NCBI GenBank assembly: GCA_016192035.1
Contig: JACPUW010000041.1
Span: 1 to 64,000 of the forward strand
Length of the DNA stretch: 64,000 nucleotides
From: Bacteroidota bacterium
GTDB lineage: Bacteria; Bacteroidota; Bacteroidia; CAILMK01; JACPUW01
Reading direction: 5' to 3'
Below are positions 35,001 to 41,773 of the stretch, piece after piece. Made by a program: the position numbers and the translations under genes. The number at the start of each line of letters is the position of its first letter. The stretch's first letter is position 1. The notes under the pieces are model-generated. The model had not been told where the DNA came from, ran no database searches, and was given only the letters and a program-made list of their open reading frames with translations.

Positions 35001-36941
35001 ATGCAGTATGTTTTGACTTTCATTCTGTTATGGGCTTTTGTGGGCAATCTTTTAGCACAGGATAAGGAAATAGACAGCTTGGAGGCACTGGTGGCGGCTG
35101 ATACCGATGACTCTGTCAAGGTTTACCATTACCTGGAGCTAACTTCTAAAACCATTGACAATGATCTGGATAAGTGCTGGCAGCATGCCCGAAAAGCCTA
35201 TCGGTTGGCGCAACAAAACCAGTTGCCTCTGGCCACCGTGGAATGCAACAATTTGTATGGCAACTTATTGCAGCGGCAGGGCAAGGCCGATTCGGCTATG
35301 GTGTGGTACGAACGGGCACTGGCCAATGCCAAAAAACTTGGATATAAGAAGGGTTTGGCCAAGGCTTACAATAACATAGCGATTATCCACACCTATGCGG
35401 CTGAATATGAAAAGGCCCTTGAACTGTATCAACAAGGCATACGGGTGGAAGAGGAGCTGGGCAACATGGTAGGGGTGGCACAGGGATACAACAATATGGC
35501 GGTGGTGTATTACCAAACCCGAAACTTTGACAAGACACTGGAATACCTGAAAAAAGCCGGCGAGGTGTTGGCACTGGCCCATGATGACGCCACCCTAAAA
35601 AAGACCTATGTGAATATAGGCGCCATACACAGCTTCCTGGGCCAAGAAGATGAAGCCCTCAGCTATTACCTATTGGCTTATGAAATAAGCAAGAAACTGG
35701 GTGATCGGCGTGAAATGTCCATTTGCTTGGGAAACATGTCGGACTGCTACGTAAACCTGGGGCAGTTTGACGAGGCCGAGGCCTGCCTGCGCGAGGCCAT
35801 AGACATTAAAACGCAGGACAAGAATGAAATGGGGCTCATGCACGAGTACGCCAACATGGCCCGCCTGCACGATGCTAAGGGCGATAGGCATACCGCCGAA
35901 GAATACTTTGAACTGGCAGTAAAAACTGCCAAGAAGTACAAAATGAAGGCAGAATTGCGCGATTTGTACCGCATTTATTCGCAATCGTTGCTGGGCTGGG
36001 GGCGCGGGGCTGATGGGTATGCCATGCTTGAACTGAGCTACCAATACAACGACTCGCTGGTAAACGAACAGACCGCCAAGGCACTGGCCGAACTGGAAAC
36101 CAAGTACGAAACTGAAAAAAAAGAGAAGACCATTTTAGAGCAAGAAAATAAATTGATAGAAAGCGACTTGCAACTAAGGGCTCAAAGAAGGTTGTTGCTG
36201 GCCATGGGCTTGGGGTTTGCCCTGCTGGTCATGCTGGCATTGCTATTTGCCCAGCGCTGGCGCGCCAGGATGCGGGCTGAGAGGGATGCGGCCATCATTC
36301 AGGAGCGTGAAGAGGGGATTAAGGCCATTTTTGAGGCTACCGACCATGAACGAAAACGCATAGCATCCGACCTTCATGATGGTATAGGTCAGCAAATGAG
36401 TGGGTTGCGTTTGGCCTTTTCCCGTTTGGGAAGCGAAATTTCTGTGGCTTTGCCCATATACGCGGCCAAAGTAGGAGAACTCACCGAGGTGCTGGATGGC
36501 ACTTGCCGGGAAGTGCGGCATATAAGCCACCAAATGATGCCAAAATCGCTGAGCGAGAATGGGTTGATTTCTGCAATAGAGGATATGCTTAGCAAGTCAT
36601 TAAAGTTTACGGGCATTGAATACCAATTTGAGCACCAAGGCATAGAGGAACGCCTGCCCGAAAATTTGGAACTGAGCCTGTATAGGGTTTGTCAGGAACT
36701 GATAAATAACGTGGTGAAACACAGCAAGGCTAGCGCGGTTAATATACAACTCTACCGCCTGCGCAACCACCTGGTGATGCTGGTAGAAGACAACGGCAAG
36801 GGAATGGACGAGCAGGCCCGCAAGCAGGAGGGCATAGGGCTAAAGACCCTGGCCAGCAGGGTAAACTCCATCAACGGCGAATTGAATTTTGAACCAAGCC
36901 CCCACGCGGGTACCGTGGCCACGGTGCGCGTGCCCTTATAG
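35001..36941 (+). CDS. TPR-containing sensor histidine kinase (HisKA_3/NarX type)
   Basis: 646-aa kinase. Signal peptide MQYVLTFILLWAFVGNLLAQ, about seven TPR units (about 40-340; for example KAYNNIAIIHTYAAEYEKAL and GNMSDCYVNLGQFDEAE), one transmembrane helix (about 396-416), a coiled coil, the HisKA_3 helix with His459 in SDLHDGIGQQ, and an HATPase domain (N box CQELINNVVKHSKAS, G1 VEDNGKGMD, GIGLKTLASRV). This class usually pairs with NarL/LuxR-type response regulators, but none is adjacent. TPRs as sensor module suggest protein or peptide signals in the periplasm; the ligand is unknown. Its end overlaps the convergent CDGSH gene by six bases. Confidence 0.9.
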   Translation: MQYVLTFILLWAFVGNLLAQDKEIDSLEALVAADTDDSVKVYHYLELTSKTIDNDLDKCWQHARKAYRLAQQNQLPLATVECNNLYGNLLQRQGKADSAMVWYERALANAKKLGYKKGLAKAYNNIAIIHTYAAEYEKALELYQQGIRVEEELGNMVGVAQGYNNMAVVYYQTRNFDKTLEYLKKAGEVLALAHDDATLKKTYVNIGAIHSFLGQEDEALSYYLLAYEISKKLGDRREMSICLGNMSDCYVNLGQFDEAEACLREAIDIKTQDKNEMGLMHEYANMARLHDAKGDRHTAEEYFELAVKTAKKYKMKAELRDLYRIYSQSLLGWGRGADGYAMLELSYQYNDSLVNEQTAKALAELETKYETEKKEKTILEQENKLIESDLQLRAQRRLLLAMGLGFALLVMLALLFAQRWRARMRAERDAAIIQEREEGIKAIFEATDHERKRIASDLHDGIGQQMSGLRLAFSRLGSEISVALPIYAAKVGELTEVLDGTCREVRHISHQMMPKSLSENGLISAIEDMLSKSLKFTGIEYQFEHQGIEERLPENLELSLYRVCQELINNVVKHSKASAVNIQLYRLRNHLVMLVEDNGKGMDEQARKQEGIGLKTLASRVNSINGELNFEPSPHAGTVATVRVPL

Positions 36942-37175
36942 GTTTTTATGGCTCCCGTCGCAGTATCCGGCATTGTTGGTTTGTTTGCACTGGCATAGCC
37001 AGGCCTTTTTGGGGGCTTCCACGGTCATGGCTACCGGGCTAAACTGGTTGGCGGCCTTGTGGCTGCCATCGCACCAGGGCTGTTTGGACGACAGTCCACA
37101 AGAACACCAATAATATTTCCTGCCTGGTTCCATATCCACGGCCACCGGTTCTTTTTGCGCTATGGCTCCTTTCAT
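36936..37175 (-). CDS. Double CDGSH iron-sulfur domain protein
   Basis: 79-aa protein with two CDGSH-type 2Fe-2S sites, each with three Cys and one His: Cys24, Cys26, Cys35, His39 (CSCG...WCDGSHK) and Cys61, Cys63, Cys72, His76 (CQCK...YCDGSHK). The coordination is that of mitoNEET-like proteins. The twin arrangement is common in bacterial members; electron or cluster transfer is inferred. I used ATG 37175, because the longer reading adds a hydrophobic lead absent from such proteins. Confidence 0.9.
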   Translation of the reverse strand: MKGAIAQKEPVAVDMEPGRKYYWCSCGLSSKQPWCDGSHKAANQFSPVAMTVEAPKKAWLCQCKQTNNAGYCDGSHKNL

Positions 37176-37293
37176 AATGGGGTATTCAATAAGTGAAAAG
37201 TGCCCAACACCCATACCGGAAAATGGTTTCAACAAGTTTTGGACAAAGCCCATGGGCGCAATGGCAAACCAAAATGCGCCCATAGGCCAGGAG

Positions 37294-37803
37294 CTACTTT
37301 ATGGCACCGATTTTAGCCAGGGTATCTTCCATTTCCTTGGCCCTATTGGTGCCTATAAGGAGTTTTTTCCCGTTGGCAAATTCTAGCTGAAGCCCCTGGT
37401 TTCCAGAAATGTTGTACGCTTTTCCTTTGCCAAAAAGGCCCACCCTAATGCCCCAGCCGCCGTATTCCCTTAAGGGTGAGTACTGGCGTAGGTAGCACTT
37501 GGCCAATTGGCCCCAGTCAAACCTCCTGAACTGGATGTGGATGGGAAAGAACCTTACTTCTATGCCCTGTGCATCCACCCGTGTGTCCAGCCTTAGGTTT
37601 AGCAGAAAATAGGAGACTGCTACCGTTAAGGCCATGCTAAGCATCAACCCGGTATCTGACATGGGCTTGTTGCCAAAAGGTTCACCGCCTACTACCTGTG
37701 TCACAAAGGCATACGCCATTAGGCCATTGAGGCCCACCACCAGGGCCCAAATCCACCATTGTTGGATCCGCTGTCGTTCAGAAAACAAAATGTCATTTTT
37801 CAT
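37294..37803 (-). CDS. Two-helix membrane protein, DUF6141-like
   Basis: 169-aa protein. Short cytosolic start with RQRIQQWWIW, two transmembrane helices (about 17-36 and 52-69), then a beta-rich PH-like domain (VEVRFFPIHIQFRRFDW...CYLRQYSPLREYGGWGIR...GNQGLQLEFANGKKLLIG). This matches from memory the uncharacterised DUF6141 pattern in Bacteroidota. No catalytic residues are seen. It stands between the CDGSH gene and a membrane-protein/DUF2089 pair, all on the minus strand, with 118 bases before it in the ORF order. Confidence 0.6.
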   Translation of the reverse strand: MKNDILFSERQRIQQWWIWALVVGLNGLMAYAFVTQVVGGEPFGNKPMSDTGLMLSMALTVAVSYFLLNLRLDTRVDAQGIEVRFFPIHIQFRRFDWGQLAKCYLRQYSPLREYGGWGIRVGLFGKGKAYNISGNQGLQLEFANGKKLLIGTNRAKEMEDTLAKIGAIK

Positions 37804-37857
37804 GATATTGATATTTAATTAGTTGCATATTAATGCTTTGGCAAGGGCCCAGAGAGC

Positions 37858-38439
37858 CTATGGCAACAGAAACAGGATGAGTTTGGCCACCAATTCTGCC
37901 ACCACTACAGCGGAAATAAATGCCATCACGGAGGTGGCACCCTTGGCATTGCTGGCTACCCTAAAGCCTTGGTACAACAATGCAAAGTGCCACACCATGA
38001 GCCCCATGACAAATAGGATAAGGGCTATGGCCCCAGCTATGGGCAAATCGTTGATGGCAGGAGAGCCACCCTGTGTCAGGGATGCGAGTACTTGTTCGCC
38101 AAACCTGACCAGAAAACCGGTGCTATTTGACACCGAGGTGATATACAGGGCAATCCTGGCCACCAACACGGCAGCGAGTATGTCAATGTACCGTGTTTTT
38201 TTATTGATCATAAGCCCTGACACATACAGGCATATGCTCAAAGAAGAGACATTTATAAGGTTGTCGGCCCAAGGCTGCCACCAGTCTAGTTGCCTTACGG
38301 CGTGCATATCTATCACGCCGTCCCAGCGCACGTGAAACCAATACCCCATAAGGGAACCCAAGGCTAGTCCAAGGCTGCCAACCAGGAGGAGCCGGCCTTC
38401 ACTCCACCTTTCAAACGGGTTGATCAATAAGCTGCTCAT
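37858..38439 (-). CDS. Polytopic membrane protein (YIP1-like)
   Basis: 193-aa inner-membrane protein with about five hydrophobic segments (roughly 16-35, 60-80, 86-105, 130-155, 165-190) and a short amphipathic start MSSLLINPFERW. The NPFERW start and the helix layout resemble YIP1-family proteins; no conserved functional residues can be named. Its start overlaps the stop of the DUF2089 gene (ATGA), so the two are one unit. Confidence 0.6.
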   Translation of the reverse strand: MSSLLINPFERWSEGRLLLVGSLGLALGSLMGYWFHVRWDGVIDMHAVRQLDWWQPWADNLINVSSLSICLYVSGLMINKKTRYIDILAAVLVARIALYITSVSNSTGFLVRFGEQVLASLTQGGSPAINDLPIAGAIALILFVMGLMVWHFALLYQGFRVASNAKGATSVMAFISAVVVAELVAKLILFLLP

Positions 38440-38726
38440 GCTTTTGGTTGTTTTAAGAGATGGATACGCGCTATGATGTCGTCCAAATGGTTTCTCACGG
38501 TGGGGTAGCTCTTGCCCAGGTCAGATGCCATTTTTTTCAGACTGCCGGAGTTTAAGAAAAAGTCAAGTATAAAGGCTTGATCATCTGAGCTTAATGAAAG
38601 GAAGAGTGGTAGGGGGTAGCTGCCGGTTACTACCGTTTGGCAATTGGGGCAGCGCATTTCGCTTACCTGCAAACCCTGCGCGCAACTGGGGCAGGAAGTG
38701 GGCATTTTTTTCATTATGTCTAGCAT
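38436..38726 (-). CDS. DUF2089 family zinc-ribbon/HTH protein
   Basis: 96-aa protein: a zinc ribbon with Cys12, Cys15, Cys26, Cys29 (SCPSC...CPNC), a TVVTGSYPLPLF linker, and a helix-turn-helix-like C-terminus (FLNSGSLKKMASDLGKSYPTVRNHLDDII). This is the DUF2089 pattern, thought to regulate the genes next to it. The start ATG 38726 gives MLDIMKKMPTSCPSC and is preceded by a -7 box. Coupled by ATGA to the YIP1-like membrane protein, a pairing that suggests a regulator with its membrane target. Confidence 0.82.
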   Translation of the reverse strand: MLDIMKKMPTSCPSCAQGLQVSEMRCPNCQTVVTGSYPLPLFLSLSSDDQAFILDFFLNSGSLKKMASDLGKSYPTVRNHLDDIIARIHLLKQPKA

Positions 38727-38734
38727 TGATGGTT

Positions 38735-38742
38735 CAAAGGTA
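38735..38742 (-). promoter_or_regulatory. Candidate promoter -7 box of the DUF2089 operon
   Basis: Minus strand TACCTTTG, eight bases before ATG 38726. This decides for that ATG over the upstream in-frame start at 38768, which would lie upstream of the promoter. Confidence 0.45.
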
Positions 38743-38820
38743 AAGTTGCAATGAATAAAATTAATCATGAAATGAATAATATTTATTTTTTACTAGATTA
38801 TGTGTTTGTTATAGCGGGTT

Positions 38821-38828
38821 TACATTTG
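38821..38828 (+). promoter_or_regulatory. Candidate -7 box directly before cyanophycinase
   Basis: TACATTTG ends four bases before ATG 38833 (a second in-frame ATG is at 38839). A TTTG occurs at 38805-38808, but the spacing (12) is short. Confidence 0.4.
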
Positions 38829-38832
38829 CCCT

Positions 38833-39723
38833 ATGTTAATGGATGTAAGGCCCAAAGGAAAGTTGGTGGCCATAGGGGGCAATGAAGACAAATACACGGA
38901 ACACGAACCCGATTTTGCCCAGAGGGCCAATCCGCACTTTTTCCAACTGGGCATATTGCGCCGCATAGTACAGGAATGCAGCGTGGAAAACCCCCATGTG
39001 GAAGTGATAACCACCGCTTCGCGCATACCCGAAGAGATTGGAGAAACCTACCTAAATGCTTTTTTGTCAATAGGATGTGAGCGGGTAGGAGTGATGAATA
39101 TCCATGAACGCGCCCAGGCAGGCGACCGGGATTTTCTCCAGCGCATTTCAGTAGCCAATGCCGTGATGTTTACCGGTGGCGACCAGTTTAGGCTCAGCTC
39201 CATACTGGGCGGCACGGCTTTTCTTAGCATGGTACTTCAGCGGTACAAAACCGACAATTTTGTGGTAGCGGGCACTAGCGCCGGTGCCATGGCCATGTCA
39301 AAAACCATGATACGGGGCGGGAACAGTTCGGATGCCCTCATCAAAGGACAGGTGAAACTGGGAGCAGGCCTGGGTTTTATTGATGGGGTAATCATTGATA
39401 GCCATTTTGTGAAGCGGGGCCGTTTTGGGCGTTTGGCGCAGTCGGTAGCCGGTAACCCCGCCACTATAGGGCTGGGGCTGGGTGAAGACACCGGTGTGCT
39501 CATAAGCCAGGGAAATGAAATGGAAGTAATAGGTTCTGGGCTTGTGATAGTGCTTGATGGCACAGACATACAGCACAATAACATTTCAGAACTTCCTGAG
39601 GGCGCACCCATTTCCATAGAAAACCTTCGCGTGCATGTGATGGCCCTGGGCAACTGCTACTCCTTGCAGGATAGGAAGTTTCAAATTGGAAACCCCATGG
39701 TGTTCCAAGACAATGAAAACTAG
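38833..39723 (+). CDS. Cyanophycinase (S51 family)
   Basis: 296-aa serine exopeptidase-fold enzyme that cuts cyanophycin (multi-Arg-poly-Asp) into beta-Asp-Arg dipeptides. Motifs: LVAIGGNEDK at the N-terminus, VMFTGGDQFRL around 111-121, the nucleophile elbow VAGTSAGAMAMS with Ser149, then GLGFIDGVIIDSHFVKRGR and the late GLGLGEDTGVLI. The length is typical and no signal peptide is present, so it acts in the cytosol. An isoaspartyl peptidase gene faces it 30 bases downstream, which would complete breakdown to Asp and Arg. No cyanophycin synthetase is in the window. Confidence 0.9.
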   Translation: MLMDVRPKGKLVAIGGNEDKYTEHEPDFAQRANPHFFQLGILRRIVQECSVENPHVEVITTASRIPEEIGETYLNAFLSIGCERVGVMNIHERAQAGDRDFLQRISVANAVMFTGGDQFRLSSILGGTAFLSMVLQRYKTDNFVVAGTSAGAMAMSKTMIRGGNSSDALIKGQVKLGAGLGFIDGVIIDSHFVKRGRFGRLAQSVAGNPATIGLGLGEDTGVLISQGNEMEVIGSGLVIVLDGTDIQHNNISELPEGAPISIENLRVHVMALGNCYSLQDRKFQIGNPMVFQDNEN

Positions 39724-39753
39724 CAGGTTCCGTCATTTGCCCTAAGGCGTCTG

Positions 39754-40680
39754 TCATTTGGCATAAATGGCGGTCGCCACCGCCAGGCCCTCACTCCACC
39801 ACGCCCTATACATGCCGCCCGAATTGTAAGGCATGGCTATACGGCCTTGGTAATCAATAGCTATAAGCCCTCCTTCGCCACCTATTTCATGGAGTTCGCC
39901 AACCAAAGTGCTTGAGGCAAGGGCCAGGTCTTCATGGGCAAAAAGCATACGGCAGTGTATGGCGTGGGCCACCACCTTGCGGATAAAGTACTCGCCGTGT
40001 CCGGTGCATGACACGGCGCAGGTGCGGTTGTTGGCATAGGTGCCAGCCCCAATGATGGGGGTATCGCCCACGCGGCCAAACTTCTTGTTGGTCATGCCTC
40101 CGGTAGAAGTGGCGGCGGCCAGATTGCCGTGGCTATCAAGGGCTACTGCCCCTACCGTGCCTATGGGTTTGGGCTGGTTGTGGTCTAGTGCCGTTACGTT
40201 GGCAGCCCGTGCTTCCAGCAGTTGCTGCCACCTGTTTGGGGTGTAGAAGTACGCTTCAGGTGCAAATGAAAATCCCATGTCATGGGCAAAAGCCAAGGCC
40301 CCTTCGCCCTGCAAAAACACATGCGCGGAATGCTCCATGACCTTTCGCGCCAGTGAAACTGGGTTTTTTATCCCGTGTACCCCGCTTACTGCCCCGCAAG
40401 AGAGGTCGTGGCCGGCCATGATGCTGGCATCCAGTTCATGGCTGCCCTGGGCGGTGAACACCGCGCCCCGCCCTGCATTGAACATTTCGTTGTCTTCCAG
40501 TATGATAACCGCTTTTTCTACTGCATCCAGCGCAGTGCCGCCAGCTTCCAGCACGGTTTTCCCCGCTTCGGCAGCTTCATGCAGTCCCTTGCGGTAAAGG
40601 CCTTCTAATTCAGTGGTGAGCAGGGCTGGGTCTATGGTGCCGGCGCCCCCGTGTATGGCCAAGCCTATGCGGTGTTTCAT
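39754..40680 (-). CDS. Isoaspartyl peptidase/L-asparaginase (Ntn hydrolase)
   Basis: 308-aa proenzyme of the plant-type asparaginase family, cleaving beta-aspartyl dipeptides and asparagine. HGGAGTI near the start, LEDNEMFNAGRGAVFT around 61-75, the autocleavage site GTVGAVALD making Thr175 the new N-terminal nucleophile, and the substrate loop ATSTGGMTNK. I took ATG 40680, since the longer reading adds a non-homologous lead. No signal peptide, hence cytosolic. Convergent to cyanophycinase and last gene of a DUF302-OsmC-isoaspartyl peptidase run. Confidence 0.92.
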   Translation of the reverse strand: MKHRIGLAIHGGAGTIDPALLTTELEGLYRKGLHEAAEAGKTVLEAGGTALDAVEKAVIILEDNEMFNAGRGAVFTAQGSHELDASIMAGHDLSCGAVSGVHGIKNPVSLARKVMEHSAHVFLQGEGALAFAHDMGFSFAPEAYFYTPNRWQQLLEARAANVTALDHNQPKPIGTVGAVALDSHGNLAAATSTGGMTNKKFGRVGDTPIIGAGTYANNRTCAVSCTGHGEYFIRKVVAHAIHCRMLFAHEDLALASSTLVGELHEIGGEGGLIAIDYQGRIAMPYNSGGMYRAWWSEGLAVATAIYAK

Positions 40681-40703
40681 GGGCCACAAAGAAAAGGTGC
40701 CGA

Positions 40704-41126
40704 TTACGGAAGTACCAATTCCACCTTGGTGAGCATGGAACGCGAGATGAGGCAAGCCTCTTTGGCCTTGCGCATAAGCCGTTCCGCTTTGTCGGTTTGG
40801 GCGGTATCCTTTAGCCGCAATAGGGGGTGCAGGGCAATGTGGGTCATTAAAAATTTCCCTTCTACCTTGTCGAGTGTGCCTATGGCTTTGCAGTCAAATT
40901 GTTCTATGTCCATTTGATTGAATTCAGCTATGGCCAAAAACGTGGTCATAAAGCAACTGAGGGCCGAAGCGGTGAACAGGTGTTCGGGTGACCAAACGCC
41001 CTCAATTCCTTTGGGAAAGGGCAGGGGAGTGGCCACCTCAATGGATTGGGCCAGGCCGTCACTATGCAGTCGGCCTTTCCTGTCGCCAGTCCAGGTAAGC
41101 GATAAGCTGTAGTCGTGTGAGTCCAT
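40704..41126 (-). CDS. OsmC/Ohr family peroxiredoxin-like protein
   Basis: 140-aa protein of the OsmC fold. The two peroxidatic-site cysteines are present, Cys58 (FTASALSCFM) and Cys125 (KEACLIS), with the SPEHLFTASALS helix start. Members reduce organic hydroperoxides; the subgroup with this VWSPEHLF pattern is less well characterised. It begins two bases after the DUF302 gene and lies 23 bases before the isoaspartyl peptidase. Confidence 0.88.
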   Translation of the reverse strand: MDSHDYSLSLTWTGDRKGRLHSDGLAQSIEVATPLPFPKGIEGVWSPEHLFTASALSCFMTTFLAIAEFNQMDIEQFDCKAIGTLDKVEGKFLMTHIALHPLLRLKDTAQTDKAERLMRKAKEACLISRSMLTKVELVLP

Positions 41127-41128
41127 AT

Positions 41129-41518
41129 TTATATATTGTTCAGTACGTTACACAGTTTTTCGCGCACTTCTAGGGCATGTGCCTGTACCTGGTCATTGGC
41201 CACCACGGTCATGGCTGCGGCTGGGTCTATGGCTGCCACTTCTATTGCCCCATTTTCCAATTCCCTAAGGGTCAGGTTGCAGGGAAGCAGGGTGCTGATC
41301 CGGGGTTCTATGGAAAGTACCTTATCGGCATATACCGGGTTGCAGGCGCCCAATATCACGTGGGGCAGGTAGTCTTTGTCCAGTTTGGCTTTCATGGTGG
41401 CCTGGATATCTATTACGGTGAGTACGCCAAAGCCTTCGGTTTTAAGCGCCGATTCTGCCTGGGCCCGCACTTGTTCAAAAGTTCTGTTGCTGATGGTTTT
41501 GCTTATGTAGTACGTCAT
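41129..41518 (-). CDS. DUF302 domain protein
   Basis: 129-aa protein of the DUF302 fold: YYISKTISNRTFEQVRAQAESALKTEGFGVLTVIDI, then LGACNPVYADKVLSIEPRISTLLPCNLTLRE, read here in its characteristic short blocks (TFEQV, GACNP, LLPCNL). No signal peptide. The family's function is unknown; the Cys in GACNP and LLPCN are frequent in it. The -7 box TAAGTTTG 18 bases upstream supports ATG 41518 rather than the longer start at 41596. First gene of the DUF302-OsmC run, hinting at a redox or stress context. Confidence 0.82.
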   Translation of the reverse strand: MTYYISKTISNRTFEQVRAQAESALKTEGFGVLTVIDIQATMKAKLDKDYLPHVILGACNPVYADKVLSIEPRISTLLPCNLTLRELENGAIEVAAIDPAAAMTVVANDQVQAHALEVREKLCNVLNNI

Positions 41519-41536
41519 TATTGATGCTTTGAGCGG

Positions 41537-41544
41537 CAAACTTA
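41537..41544 (-). promoter_or_regulatory. Candidate promoter -7 box of the DUF302-OsmC-isoaspartyl peptidase operon
   Basis: Minus strand TAAGTTTG, exact TAnnTTTG, 18 bases before ATG 41518. Confidence 0.5.
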
Positions 41545-41773
41545 GGCCATGCCTGTGGGCAGGCACGGTGATATGGGTTACAAAGTAGGCGGGCATTTCA
41601 GCCGCTGAGCAATTTGTTCGCAGTTAATGAACTACAGGTGACAGCCTGGCCATGACACCAAAATTCCACAGAAAAGAGAGGGCTGTTTGTGGGCTACCCT
41701 GTAGCCCAGCCTTACCTAGGGCCAAGGAGGGCCAAAAAAAGGTAAACAGGCACGGCCAGGGAGGGGAAACAAA

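Noticed and set aside
41690-41708. 8-bp hairpin TGGGCTAC/GTAGCCCA between the DUF302 and parC genes
   Set aside because: Three-base loop and no T-run on either strand; too little to call a terminator or element.
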